From assembly GCA_045129695.1 (NCBI GenBank), contig JBGVJZ010000016.1, positions 19,673 to 83,672 on the forward strand: 64,000 nucleotides of DNA, given 5' to 3'. The translations under genes were made by a program, and so were the position numbers. This DNA comes from Eshraghiella sp045129695 (GTDB lineage: Bacteria > Bacillota > Clostridia > Lachnospirales > Lachnospiraceae). This document shows positions 26,717 to 35,004 of the stretch, piece after piece (the first letter of the stretch is position 1; each line of letters begins with the position of its first letter). A model generated the notes under the pieces. The model saw nothing but the letters and a program-made list of their open reading frames with translations, did no database searches and was not told where the DNA came from.

Positions 26717-27758
26717 AGATGTTTTACTCAGGGTTGAGAATTTAAGACAATATTTTAAGACCGGCAAGAATGATTTTAAGGCGGTTGATGATATCAGCTT
26801 TGAGATTAAGAAAGGTGAGGTTTTCGGTCTGGTTGGTGAATCAGGCTGTGGAAAGACCACTACAGGTCGTTCAATCATTAAGCTTTATACTCCGACCGGA
26901 GGTAATGTGTATTATAATGGTGAACGGATAAGCTCAGGACTCAGGGATTACAAGGAACGGATTGCTTCATACAGGCATGAGATGAAGAGCGCTGATGCTG
27001 CGGGCCGGGAGAAGCTTAAAAAGCTTATTGATAAAGAGAAAAAGGCTTTAAACGAAGCAGTTTTAACTAACAAAAAACATAAAACCGTAACTGATATACA
27101 GATGATTTTTCAGGATCCTATTGCTTCACTCAACCCAAGGATGACAGTCCGTGAGATTATTGCTGAGGGACTCATAATTCAGGGCGTTCGGGACAAGAAG
27201 CTTATTGATGAAAAGGTATATAGTATTCTTGAAACAGTAGGACTTGTCAGAGAACATGCAGGAAGATATCCTCACGAATTCTCAGGAGGACAGAGACAGC
27301 GTATCGGTATTGCCAGAGCCATTATTATGAATCCGGGATTAATAATTGCTGACGAGCCAATCAGTGCATTGGATGTGTCAATTCAGGCACAGGTTATTAA
27401 TCTGCTCAATGATTTACGGGAGAAAATGGACTTAACAATACTTTTTATTGCACATGATTTATCAGTTGTAAAATATTTTTCCGACAGAATTGCAGTTATG
27501 TATTTTGGCAAGATTGTTGAGTTAGCTGATTCCGAGGAGCTCTTTGGGCATCCGCTTCATCCATATACCAAATCTCTTCTGTCGGCTATTCCATACCCTG
27601 ATCCTCATTATGAGAAGAAGAGAAAACGTAAGGTTTATAATCCGGAAGAGGAACATGATTATTCGGAGGAAGGACCGAAGCTTCGTGAAATTGCTCCGGG
27701 TCATTTTGTAAGTTGTAACTCTGTGGAATTCAAGAGATACAAGAAAGAGATTCATTAA
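26706..27758 (+). CDS. oppF: oligopeptide ABC transporter ATPase OppF
   Basis: Second ATPase of the importer (350 residues). Walker A GESGCGKT is at 44-51, Q-loop IQMIFQDPIASLNPRM at 131-146, signature FSGGQRQR at 192-199 and Walker B LIIADE at 212-217. A charged helical insertion of about 50 residues (78-128, ...REKLKKLIDKEKKALNEAV) precedes the Q-loop, at a different place from the OppD insertion. GGAGGG lies just upstream of ATG 26706. It shares one base with the next gene (TAATG). Confidence 0.93.
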   Translation: MENKDVLLRVENLRQYFKTGKNDFKAVDDISFEIKKGEVFGLVGESGCGKTTTGRSIIKLYTPTGGNVYYNGERISSGLRDYKERIASYRHEMKSADAAGREKLKKLIDKEKKALNEAVLTNKKHKTVTDIQMIFQDPIASLNPRMTVREIIAEGLIIQGVRDKKLIDEKVYSILETVGLVREHAGRYPHEFSGGQRQRIGIARAIIMNPGLIIADEPISALDVSIQAQVINLLNDLREKMDLTILFIAHDLSVVKYFSDRIAVMYFGKIVELADSEELFGHPLHPYTKSLLSAIPYPDPHYEKKRKRKVYNPEEEHDYSEEGPKLREIAPGHFVSCNSVEFKRYKKEIH

Positions 27759-28138
27759 TGAATAAGACAGTTAAAAGATATTTAATAACAGCTTTGGTGG
27801 GCCTGGTGTTTACCGGGGCTGTTTTGATTTTGCAAATACAATATTATGATATTAAAAAGGACATACTTAAAATAATAAGCAATGCGGCATTTGTAAGCGG
27901 CGCATTTATGCTGCTTGCAGGACTTTTGTGTTTTGTGTCCAATGGCGGCGGCTTTGATGCATTTGCATATCTTGGCTATCGCATAAAAAAACAGTTTAAG
28001 AAAAAGAAAAACGGACCTGACGGATATTTTGAATTTGTAACAGAACGTCAGGAGAGAGAGAAAATCCCTCTTGGAAATCTATTCCTTGTGGGAGTAATAC
28101 TTGTAGCTGTTTCATTTGTAACTGCAATTGTATATTGA
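27758..28138 (+). CDS. small membrane protein, DUF3899-like
   Basis: 126 residues with three predicted TM helices: about 9-29 (TALVGLVFTGAVLILQI), 44-63 (VSGAFMLLAGLLCFVSNGGG) and 105-125 (LFLVGVILVAVSFVTAIVY). GGGFDAFAYLGYRIKKQF sits between TM2 and a basic cytoplasmic stretch (KKQFKKKKNG). The pattern resembles the DUF3899 family, for which I know no function. Its ATG overlaps the oppF stop by one base, and copA begins 14 bp later, so it is translated within the opp-copA transcript. Confidence 0.7.
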   Translation: MNKTVKRYLITALVGLVFTGAVLILQIQYYDIKKDILKIISNAAFVSGAFMLLAGLLCFVSNGGGFDAFAYLGYRIKKQFKKKKNGPDGYFEFVTERQEREKIPLGNLFLVGVILVAVSFVTAIVY

Positions 28139-28152
28139 CGGAGGTACTAATA

Positions 28153-30660
28153 ATGGAACGATATTCTGTAACCGGAATGAGTTGTGCAGCCTGTAGTGCC
28201 AGAGTAGAGAAGGCAGTGTCTAAGGTTGATGGTGTGACGGCATGTTCAGTTAACCTTCTTACAAATTCAATGAATGTAGAGGGAAGTGCAGAACATTCTG
28301 CAATAATTCAGGCGGTTATCGATGCCGGATATGGTGCGACACTGCAAAATTCCTCAGAAGATAAGGGAAAACGACAACAGGAAATCAGTGACAGGGAGAC
28401 CCAGGTAATTGTAAAAAGGCTTGTGGCTTCCGTTGTTCTGCTTATAATACTGATGTATTTTTCAATGGGAGCAATGATGTTTAAATGGCCGCTTCCAAAG
28501 GCGCTGGAACATAATCATATTGCAATGGGATTAATACAGCTATTACTTTCAGGAATTATAATGGTCATTAACCAGAAATTTTTCATAAATGGTTTTAAAG
28601 GGCTGATTAACCGTTCTCCAAATATGGATACACTTGTAGCACTGGGAGCCGGAGCATCCTTTGTATACAGTACGTATGCACTTTTTGCCATGACAGATGC
28701 CGGAGTTCACGGAAATGCAGAGATGATGATGGAATATATGGATGAATTCTATTTTGAATCTGCAGCTATGATTCTCACATTGATTACTGTTGGCAAGATG
28801 CTTGAGTCACATTCGAAGGGAAAAACAACCAATGCCATCAAGTCACTTATGGAACTGGCACCAAAGACGGCAACAATTCTTGTGGATGGAATTGAAACGG
28901 AGGTTCCAATTGAACAGGTGAAGCAGGGGGATATTTTTGTGGTTCGTGCAGGAGAGAATATTCCTGCCGATGGCGTTATTATTGAAGGAAATGCTGCTGT
29001 TGACGAATCAGCTCTTACCGGTGAAAGTATTCCCGTAGATAAAACCATCGGAGATTCAGTATCGGCTGCAACAATTAATCAGTCCGGATTTGTCCGCTGT
29101 GAAGCAACACGTGTTGGGGAGAATACAACACTTTCACAGATAATTCAGATGGTTAATGATGCCTCTGCATCAAAGGCACCTATAGCCAAGATTGCGGATA
29201 AGGTTTCGGGGATTTTTGTTCCTGTGGTTATTATTATTGCGGTTGTTACGATTGCAGTATGGATGCTTGCGGGACAGAGCTTTGGATGGGCTCTGGGTCG
29301 TGGGATTTCCGTTCTGGTAATCAGCTGTCCGTGTGCTCTTGGTCTTGCAACGCCTGTTGCAATCATGGTTGGTAATGGTGTAAGTGCAAGAAAGGGAATT
29401 CTGTTCAAAACAGCCGAGGCGATTGAGAATGCAGGACGAATACAGATAGTTGCTCTGGATAAAACAGGAACAATCACTAAGGGAGAGCCGGAGGTTACGG
29501 ACATATTTACTTTTGGAAGAACCACCGAACAGGAACTTATTACTTATGCATATGCCTTGGAGAGCAAAAGTGAACATCCTCTGGCGGGTGCAATTGTAAA
29601 AAAAGCAGTTGAGGATAATTGCGAACTATATGAGGTGTCTGATTATGCTACACTTCCGGGTAACGGTTTAACAGGAAGGATAAATAACAGCTTTGTATAT
29701 GCAGGTAATTTTAATTTCGTGCTGGAGTATAGTCACAAATCTGAGGAAATAACTGAAATTTATAACAGAATAGCTTCGGAGGGCAAGACTCCTGTTCTTG
29801 TAGGCAGAGATAATAATCTGCTTGGAATAATTGCGGTTGCTGACGTTATCAAGGATGATAGTGTCCGGGCCATTGCCGCTCTTCGTAAAATGGGAATTCA
29901 TACAGTAATGCTTACCGGAGATAATGAGCGTACTGCACAGGCGATTGCAAAGGTTACCGGAGTTGACGAGGTTGTTGCCGGGGTTCTGCCAAAGGGCAAG
30001 GAGGAGGTTGTACAAAAGCTTCGTAAACAGGGAAGAGTTGCAATGGTTGGTGATGGTATTAACGATGCACCTGCACTTACGGCGGCAGATACGGGAATTG
30101 CAATCGGAAATGGTACGGATATTGCCATTGATGCGGCAGATGTCGTGCTTATGAAGAACTCATTAATGGATGTTGTTGCTGCGATTAATATTAGTCGTAA
30201 GACTTTACGGAATATTAAGCAGAATCTTTTCTGGGCGTTTATATATAATATTGTGGGAATTCCTCTGGCAGCCGGAGTATGGTATCCGCTGTTTGGCTGG
30301 GAATTGAATCCGATGTTTGGAGCAGCGGCAATGAGTCTGTCAAGCTTCAGCGTAGTTTCCAATGCATTACGATTGAATTTTATAAAACCATATCCTAAGG
30401 CTTTGGACGTAAATACAGATGAATCTCAAATAAGAAAGGAAGATAAAGCTATGACAAAGACAATGAAAATCGAAGGAATGATGTGTGGACATTGTGAGGC
30501 AAGAGTTAAGAAATGCCTCGAGGGAATTGAGGGAGTTGCAGAGGCTGTAGTCGACCACAAGGCTGGGACTGCTGTGGTTACGCTTTCAAATAATGTAACA
30601 GATGAGGTGCTTATCAAAGCTGTGGAAGAGCAGGATTATAAAGTTATATCAGTGGAATAG
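28153..30660 (+). CDS. copA: copper-translocating P1B-type ATPase with N- and C-terminal metal-binding domains
   Basis: Membrane copper exporter (835 residues). The N-terminal HMA domain has GMSCAAC (C11, C14). The ion-site motif CPCALGLATP lies near residue 392, the phosphorylation site DKTGTITKG near 436, the nucleotide-site HP dipeptide in SEHPLAGAIV, and the hinge VGDGINDAPAL near 631. After the last TM a second HMA domain is fused: M767 starts MTKTMKIEGMMCGHCE, with C778 and C781. Most CopA proteins carry their HMA domains only at the N terminus. GGAGG precedes ATG 28153. No CopY/CsoR-type repressor gene is adjacent. Confidence 0.94.
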   Translation: MERYSVTGMSCAACSARVEKAVSKVDGVTACSVNLLTNSMNVEGSAEHSAIIQAVIDAGYGATLQNSSEDKGKRQQEISDRETQVIVKRLVASVVLLIILMYFSMGAMMFKWPLPKALEHNHIAMGLIQLLLSGIIMVINQKFFINGFKGLINRSPNMDTLVALGAGASFVYSTYALFAMTDAGVHGNAEMMMEYMDEFYFESAAMILTLITVGKMLESHSKGKTTNAIKSLMELAPKTATILVDGIETEVPIEQVKQGDIFVVRAGENIPADGVIIEGNAAVDESALTGESIPVDKTIGDSVSAATINQSGFVRCEATRVGENTTLSQIIQMVNDASASKAPIAKIADKVSGIFVPVVIIIAVVTIAVWMLAGQSFGWALGRGISVLVISCPCALGLATPVAIMVGNGVSARKGILFKTAEAIENAGRIQIVALDKTGTITKGEPEVTDIFTFGRTTEQELITYAYALESKSEHPLAGAIVKKAVEDNCELYEVSDYATLPGNGLTGRINNSFVYAGNFNFVLEYSHKSEEITEIYNRIASEGKTPVLVGRDNNLLGIIAVADVIKDDSVRAIAALRKMGIHTVMLTGDNERTAQAIAKVTGVDEVVAGVLPKGKEEVVQKLRKQGRVAMVGDGINDAPALTAADTGIAIGNGTDIAIDAADVVLMKNSLMDVVAAINISRKTLRNIKQNLFWAFIYNIVGIPLAAGVWYPLFGWELNPMFGAAAMSLSSFSVVSNALRLNFIKPYPKALDVNTDESQIRKEDKAMTKTMKIEGMMCGHCEARVKKCLEGIEGVAEAVVDHKAGTAVVTLSNNVTDEVLIKAVEEQDYKVISVE
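30435..30453 (+). promoter_or_regulatory. possible internal ribosome site for a free CopZ-like chaperone
   Basis: AAAGGAAG (30435-30442) stands 8 nt before an in-frame ATG at 30451. That ATG opens exactly the C-terminal HMA domain of copA and would give a 69-residue CopZ-like protein ending at 30660. Spacing and strength fit a real start; use is not shown. Confidence 0.4.
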
Positions 30661-30671
30661 GATACGGCAAA

Positions 30672-31442
30672 ATGACTACATTAGAGGAATATTATAACAA
30701 ATTTAATGAAGAGAAACGTCTTCTTCGCCGTCATGGACAGGTAGAGTTCATAACTTCAATGAAATATATTCACAAGTATCTTGAGGGAAAAAAGGATGCT
30801 AAGATTCTGGATGTAGGCGCAGGAACCGGAAGATATTCTGTTGCACTTGCAGAAGAGGGATATGATGTAACAGCAGTAGAGCTTGTCAAGCATAATCTCG
30901 GAATTCTTAAGTCTAAGGGAAGCAATGTTAAGGCATTTCAGGGAAATGCAATGAACCTTAAAAGGTTTGGGGATAACACTTTTGACATGACGCTGGTCTT
31001 TGGTCCGATGTATCACCTTCTTACCTTTGAGGACAGACTGAAAGCACTTAATGAAGCGAAGAGAGTAACGAAATCAGATGGTGTTATACTCGTTGCATAT
31101 TGTATGAATGAATATGGCGTTATTTGTTATGGGTTCAAGGAAAATCATGCATTGGAATGTGTACAGGACGGCAGACTTAATGAAGAGTTTCATTGCGTGC
31201 CGCAGGGAGATGATTTGTACCAGTATGTGAGACTTGAGGATATGGACAGGCTTAATGAAGCAGCAGGGCTTGTAAGAGTTCAGGTGATTTCAGCGGACGG
31301 ACCAACGGAGTACATGCGTCCGGTGATTAATGCAATGGATGAGGAGACATTTAATTTATTCGTGGAATATCATCTGTCAACCTGTGAACGTCAGGAACTT
31401 GTGGGAGCGGGAGCGCATACGGTTGATATTCTTAAGAAATAA
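30672..31442 (+). CDS. class I SAM-dependent methyltransferase
   Basis: 256-residue cytoplasmic methyltransferase of unknown substrate. The SAM-binding motif I is KILDVGAGTGRYSVALAEEG (about residues 39-58), acidic loop VTAVELVKHN follows, and motif III/IV region FDMTLVFGPMYHLLTFEDRL is typical of Methyltransf_11/25 proteins. It begins 11 bp after copA with GGATACGG upstream and is the last gene before the terminator at 31447, so it ends the opp-copA operon. No context points to its target. Confidence 0.85.
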   Translation: MTTLEEYYNKFNEEKRLLRRHGQVEFITSMKYIHKYLEGKKDAKILDVGAGTGRYSVALAEEGYDVTAVELVKHNLGILKSKGSNVKAFQGNAMNLKRFGDNTFDMTLVFGPMYHLLTFEDRLKALNEAKRVTKSDGVILVAYCMNEYGVICYGFKENHALECVQDGRLNEEFHCVPQGDDLYQYVRLEDMDRLNEAAGLVRVQVISADGPTEYMRPVINAMDEETFNLFVEYHLSTCERQELVGAGAHTVDILKK

Positions 31443-31446
31443 ATAT

Positions 31447-31481
31447 AAACAGGGCATATCCGTAAGTGATATGCCCTGTTT
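31447..31481. terminator. bidirectional terminator, methyltransferase / chemotaxis receptor
   Basis: A 14-bp perfect stem AAACAGGGCATATC (31447-31460) with GATATGCCCTGTTT (31468-31481), loop CGTAAGT, between two convergent genes. Confidence 0.85.
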
Positions 31482-31492
31482 AAGTTCAAATA

Positions 31493-33217
31493 TTAATTTA
31501 ACTTAAATTTTCCTACTTCTCCGTCCAGCAAATCAGAAATCTCTTTGTTCTGTTCTGCAGTTTCAGAAATGTTATTGACAGCCTCTGTAAGACTGGTAGA
31601 GGTTTCGGCGACGGTAACGATACCTTTGGTATTCTCCTCTATGGCAATATCTACAGCGGCAATTGATTCATGAATCACATCAATTGCTTCATTGACTTCT
31701 TTGGAAATCTCAGCAAAATCCTTCATCATTTTATTGATGTTATCTGCATCCTGCTGGTACTTGTTGGTAGTATCAAGTAATCGGTTGTAACCGGTCAAAG
31801 TAACATCATTCAGGAATTGGAGCATTTTCTCGGATTCCTCAGCTAAGCCCTTCACTGCTTCAATAACCATCAGACTCACAGCCTGAATCTTGGTAGCGGC
31901 TTCAGCTGAATTGGTAGCGAGAGTGCCAATCTCTGTTGCTACAACAGCAAAACCTCGTCCGGACTCACCGGCTCTTGCGGCTTCGATACTTGCGTTAAGT
32001 GCAAGCAGATTGGTCTGATTGGTAATATCAAGAATGTTCTGCGTGAGCAGGTTAATCTCCTCAACAGCTTTGGACTGTTGGATTTTCTCATTAACAATTG
32101 CAGACATCTCTTCAACAGCGGTAATGGTTTCTTTCTGCTCTTTGTCCGCCTGAATGTTAAGATTCCGGGCATAGGTGGCTATATCATGAGTAGAAGAGTT
32201 TCCGGAGCTCGCCTGTTTTTCAATATTATTAATTCGTTCATTAATGCCGGTAACGGAATCATTAATCTGGCTTAAAGTAGACGAAGTCTCCTCCATTGAT
32301 GCACTCATCTCTTCCATCGTAGCAGATAAATCCACTATTCCTTCACTTGCTACGGAAAGTTCATTGACAACATCAAGTGAGGAACGGTTGAGGTCAGATG
32401 CATTTTCGGAAATCCGGAGCATAATTTCACGCATGTATGCTAAAAGCTCATTAACATTATTCGCCATAAGTTCTGTTTCATCACCTGTGTGAACGTCGAT
32501 AGTCTGTGTTAAATCGCCTTCACTATGTACAAGATCAAAAAGCTTGTTATTGACAATGCTTAATTTCCTGGTAATGGAAGAAATTAAAGCAGCCATAATT
32601 ATAAGGCCCAGAACAAGGCAGATGGCACCAAGTATAATTACTTCCATAATTATACGTTCAACTTTATTTTGAACATTAGTTGCGTCAAAATCACTTGCTA
32701 AAATACCAACAACCTTTCCGTTATTGTCAGTAATTGGAATAAATACAGAAATTAAGTCTCCAAAATCAGTATGGTCAATATAATCCTGAATGTAGGTTTC
32801 TCCTTCAAAGACATCTGCAAGTTCATCGTATGTCTTTTCATACTCATCGCCAATTGATGCTTTTCCGGAGGATTGATCTGTGTCCAGTACATAATTAACG
32901 GTAGTACCATCAGTGGTCAGAGTGAAAATATATTTCACACCACATGCCTTCTGAATTTCGATTAATTCATCACACATATTGTTATATGCTTCTGAGGATT
33001 CATCACCGACTTTAAGTGCTGAGTGGGCATCCGCATCAATGGCCTCTAAAGCCATGGCTGCTGACGAGTGAGCCTGTTGTCCCGCCAAGTCAATCAAATG
33101 GGCTTTGGTAGTTTTGGAAATGGTAAATCCCAGTAATACTACCACAGCAATCATTATTAACCCCATAATAATCAGTAACTTGGTTCGAATACTAAGTTTT
33201 CGAGTTTTCTGCTTCAT
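31493..33217 (-). CDS. methyl-accepting chemotaxis protein
   Basis: Membrane chemoreceptor (574 residues) that signals to CheA/CheW. TM1 is LLIIMGLIMIAVVVLLGFTI (about 15-34). The extracellular ligand region (about 35-185) includes IQKACGVKYIFTLTTDGTTV and FEGETYIQDYID, a Cache-like pattern. TM2 (VIILGAICLVLGLIIMAALI) is followed by HAMP and the long signalling coiled coil. The hairpin tip TNLLALNASIEAARAGESGR is fully conserved. I start at ATG 33217 because GGAGG lies 9-10 nt upstream; an earlier GTG-type start at 33250 has no such site. It is monocistronic, and its ligand cannot be inferred. Confidence 0.92.
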   Translation of the reverse strand: MKQKTRKLSIRTKLLIIMGLIMIAVVVLLGFTISKTTKAHLIDLAGQQAHSSAAMALEAIDADAHSALKVGDESSEAYNNMCDELIEIQKACGVKYIFTLTTDGTTVNYVLDTDQSSGKASIGDEYEKTYDELADVFEGETYIQDYIDHTDFGDLISVFIPITDNNGKVVGILASDFDATNVQNKVERIIMEVIILGAICLVLGLIIMAALISSITRKLSIVNNKLFDLVHSEGDLTQTIDVHTGDETELMANNVNELLAYMREIMLRISENASDLNRSSLDVVNELSVASEGIVDLSATMEEMSASMEETSSTLSQINDSVTGINERINNIEKQASSGNSSTHDIATYARNLNIQADKEQKETITAVEEMSAIVNEKIQQSKAVEEINLLTQNILDITNQTNLLALNASIEAARAGESGRGFAVVATEIGTLATNSAEAATKIQAVSLMVIEAVKGLAEESEKMLQFLNDVTLTGYNRLLDTTNKYQQDADNINKMMKDFAEISKEVNEAIDVIHESIAAVDIAIEENTKGIVTVAETSTSLTEAVNNISETAEQNKEISDLLDGEVGKFKLN

Positions 33218-33248
33218 ATAAAAGTACCTCCATAAAAAAACTAATACC

Positions 33249-33257
33249 ATTATACCA
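33249..33257 (-). promoter_or_regulatory. extended -10 promoter of the chemotaxis receptor
   Basis: On the minus strand, TGGTATAAT (TG-N-TATAAT), 32 nt upstream of the start codon; the -35 region (GTGCAA at 17 bp) is weak. Confidence 0.5.
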
Positions 33258-33342
33258 CTGTTTTATATAAATTGCACATAAAACCAAACAAGAACAAATT
33301 AATTTTTTGAAAAGTTGTTAAAATAAGGATACTCTGTTTTCG

Positions 33343-33371
33343 TAGACACTGTAAAAAAAATGTGATATAAT
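33343..33371 (+). promoter_or_regulatory. promoter of the polysaccharide locus (P1)
   Basis: TAGACA (33343-33348), exactly 17 bp including TGTGA, then TATAAT (33366-33371), 58 nt before the sugar transferase gene. Its -35, spacer length and TGTGA extension match the second locus promoter at 40000. Confidence 0.75.
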
Positions 33372-33428
33372 CAACCAAAATGTAAATTTTTCAGCGGTAA
33401 TTTTATGTAAAAAGAGGATAAAATATAA

Positions 33429-34850
33429 ATGTATCAGAACAGAGAGAACATTAAGAACATTCTTTTGTATTTTACAGATATAATGATGGTGTTTATAAGC
33501 TATGTTTTTGCCAATCTTATATGGCTGGGTGTGATTAAGAAGCTTGCTATTGCCACCAGAGCAGATCTATTTGAAAACCTTGGCATCATGCTGTTTTCAT
33601 TTATATTTGTGCTCTTTATTTTTAATGTAAACAGAGATTATTTTAAACGAGGTAATTTTGAGGAGCTGCTATACTGCTTCAAGATTAATCTTATATTTGC
33701 CTCTGTTTATGCGATAGTACTCTTTGTAAAGGGTGACATGGAAACACCTTCCAGAGGCGTGTACGTATTTACTGTGGCTTTTAACATTATTCTCATGTAC
33801 GTAAGTCATCTTATAATTAAATACTACCTTAAGAGAATTTACCGTAATAAGAAGAAAAATACCCAGATGTATGTCATTACCACCAAGGCAAGAGCTGAGA
33901 TGGCAATTCGTCAGCTTCAGGAGGATGGAACATGGCTTAAGCGTCTGTTTGGACTTGCTATAATTGATGAGGATATGGTGGGGGAAAGTATTCTTGATAT
34001 ACCTGTTACGTCTAACTTCCATACAATGGTTAAGTACGTTAAGGATGAAGCCATTGATGAAGTATATATCGACGTTCCTTATGATACAGGAAATTCGCTC
34101 AGGGATTTAATAATGGAATTTGAGAACATGGGTGTGGTTGTGCACCTTGACATAGAGATTGTTGAGAAGTTAGAAGGCTTTAATAAGTCCTTCTCAATGC
34201 TGGGCAATATTCCGGTAATTACCTTTGCCAACAACTATTATGATGCCAATAAGATGATGATTAAGAGAATTATTGATATTGTAGGTTCTCTTGTCGGAAT
34301 TATTATTACACTTATAGTTACGGTTTTTTTGGCACCGGTTCTTCTTATTGAATCACCGGGACCCCTTATCTTCAGGCAGAAGAGAGTAGGAAGAAACGGA
34401 AGATATTTCTATATCTATAAGTTTCGCTCTATGTACCGTGATGCTGAGGAACGCAAGAAAGCTCTTATGGAACGGAATGAGATGAAGGGTCTTATGTTTA
34501 AGATGACAGATGATCCAAGAATTACCAAAGTTGGTAAATTCATTCGTAAGACAAGTATTGATGAGCTTCCGCAGTTTTTTAATGTGTTCTTAGGCGATAT
34601 GAGTCTTGTAGGAACAAGACCGCCTACTGTAGATGAGTTCAAGCAGTATGAGAGTTATCATAAGAGACGTCTCAGCATGAAACCGGGAATCACAGGAATG
34701 TGGCAGGTTAGCGGAAGAAGCGATATTGAAGACTTCGAAGAGGTTGTAAAACTTGATTTACAGTATATTGATAACTGGAGTATTGGGTTAGATATTAAAA
34801 TACTATTTAAGACCATCGGCGCGGTGTTTAAGCGTGGCGGTGCGAGATAA
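33429..34850 (+). CDS. polyprenyl-phosphate sugar-1-phosphate transferase (priming glycosyltransferase)
   Basis: Starts glycan assembly by moving a sugar-1-phosphate onto undecaprenyl phosphate at the membrane (WcaJ/CpsE family, 473 residues). Four N-terminal TMs (about 15-125) and a soluble middle domain precede the catalytic part. That part has TM DIVGSLVGIIITLIVTVFLA, then ESPGPLIFRQKRVGRNGRYF, YKFRSMY, SIDELPQFFNVFLGDMSLVG, GTRPPTVDEF and MKPGITGMWQVSGRSD, all family signatures. The sugar (glucose, galactose or other) cannot be told. It is followed at once by a terminator, so it is cut off from the rest of the locus by the accessory genes. Confidence 0.93.
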   Translation: MYQNRENIKNILLYFTDIMMVFISYVFANLIWLGVIKKLAIATRADLFENLGIMLFSFIFVLFIFNVNRDYFKRGNFEELLYCFKINLIFASVYAIVLFVKGDMETPSRGVYVFTVAFNIILMYVSHLIIKYYLKRIYRNKKKNTQMYVITTKARAEMAIRQLQEDGTWLKRLFGLAIIDEDMVGESILDIPVTSNFHTMVKYVKDEAIDEVYIDVPYDTGNSLRDLIMEFENMGVVVHLDIEIVEKLEGFNKSFSMLGNIPVITFANNYYDANKMMIKRIIDIVGSLVGIIITLIVTVFLAPVLLIESPGPLIFRQKRVGRNGRYFYIYKFRSMYRDAEERKKALMERNEMKGLMFKMTDDPRITKVGKFIRKTSIDELPQFFNVFLGDMSLVGTRPPTVDEFKQYESYHKRRLSMKPGITGMWQVSGRSDIEDFEEVVKLDLQYIDNWSIGLDIKILFKTIGAVFKRGGAR

Positions 34851-34855
34851 ATGAG

Positions 34856-34880
34856 ACGGCGAGCGAAAGCTCGCCGTTTT
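34856..34880 (+). terminator. GAAA-tetraloop terminator, first copy
   Basis: ACGGCGAGC (34856-34864), GAAA loop, GCTCGCCGT (34869-34877), then T. The 24 bp 34858-34881 are identical to 36368-36391 on the far side of the AAA ATPase. Confidence 0.88.
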
Positions 34881-34891
34881 GCGGCATTTAC

Positions 34892-34969
34892 GGAAAAATG
34901 TGATATTTAAGGCTGAAGATGGTGGAAAAATGTGATAAAACGCATTGAAAAACATGGAAAAATGTGATA
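34892..34969. repeat. three 14-bp direct repeats spaced exactly 32 bp
   Basis: GGAAAAATGTGATA occurs at 34892-34905, 34924-34937 and 34956-34969, each start 32 bp after the last, with unrelated 18-bp spacers. They occupy the region just upstream of the AAA ATPase. TGTGATA also forms the extended -10 of other promoters here, so these may be promoter or operator copies. Confidence 0.8.
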
Positions 34970-35004
34970 GAGTGTGTTTAAGAAAGAATCAAGTAGGTGA
35001 TAGT

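Noticed and set aside
30451..30660. copZ as an independent annotated gene
   Set aside because: The frame is continuous with copA; only an internal ribosome site suggests separate synthesis, so it is listed as a regulatory site and finding rather than a gene.
34892..34969. CRISPR array (three repeats at regular 32-bp steps)
   Set aside because: Repeats of 14 bp and spacers of 18 bp are too short, there are only three, and no cas genes are near.
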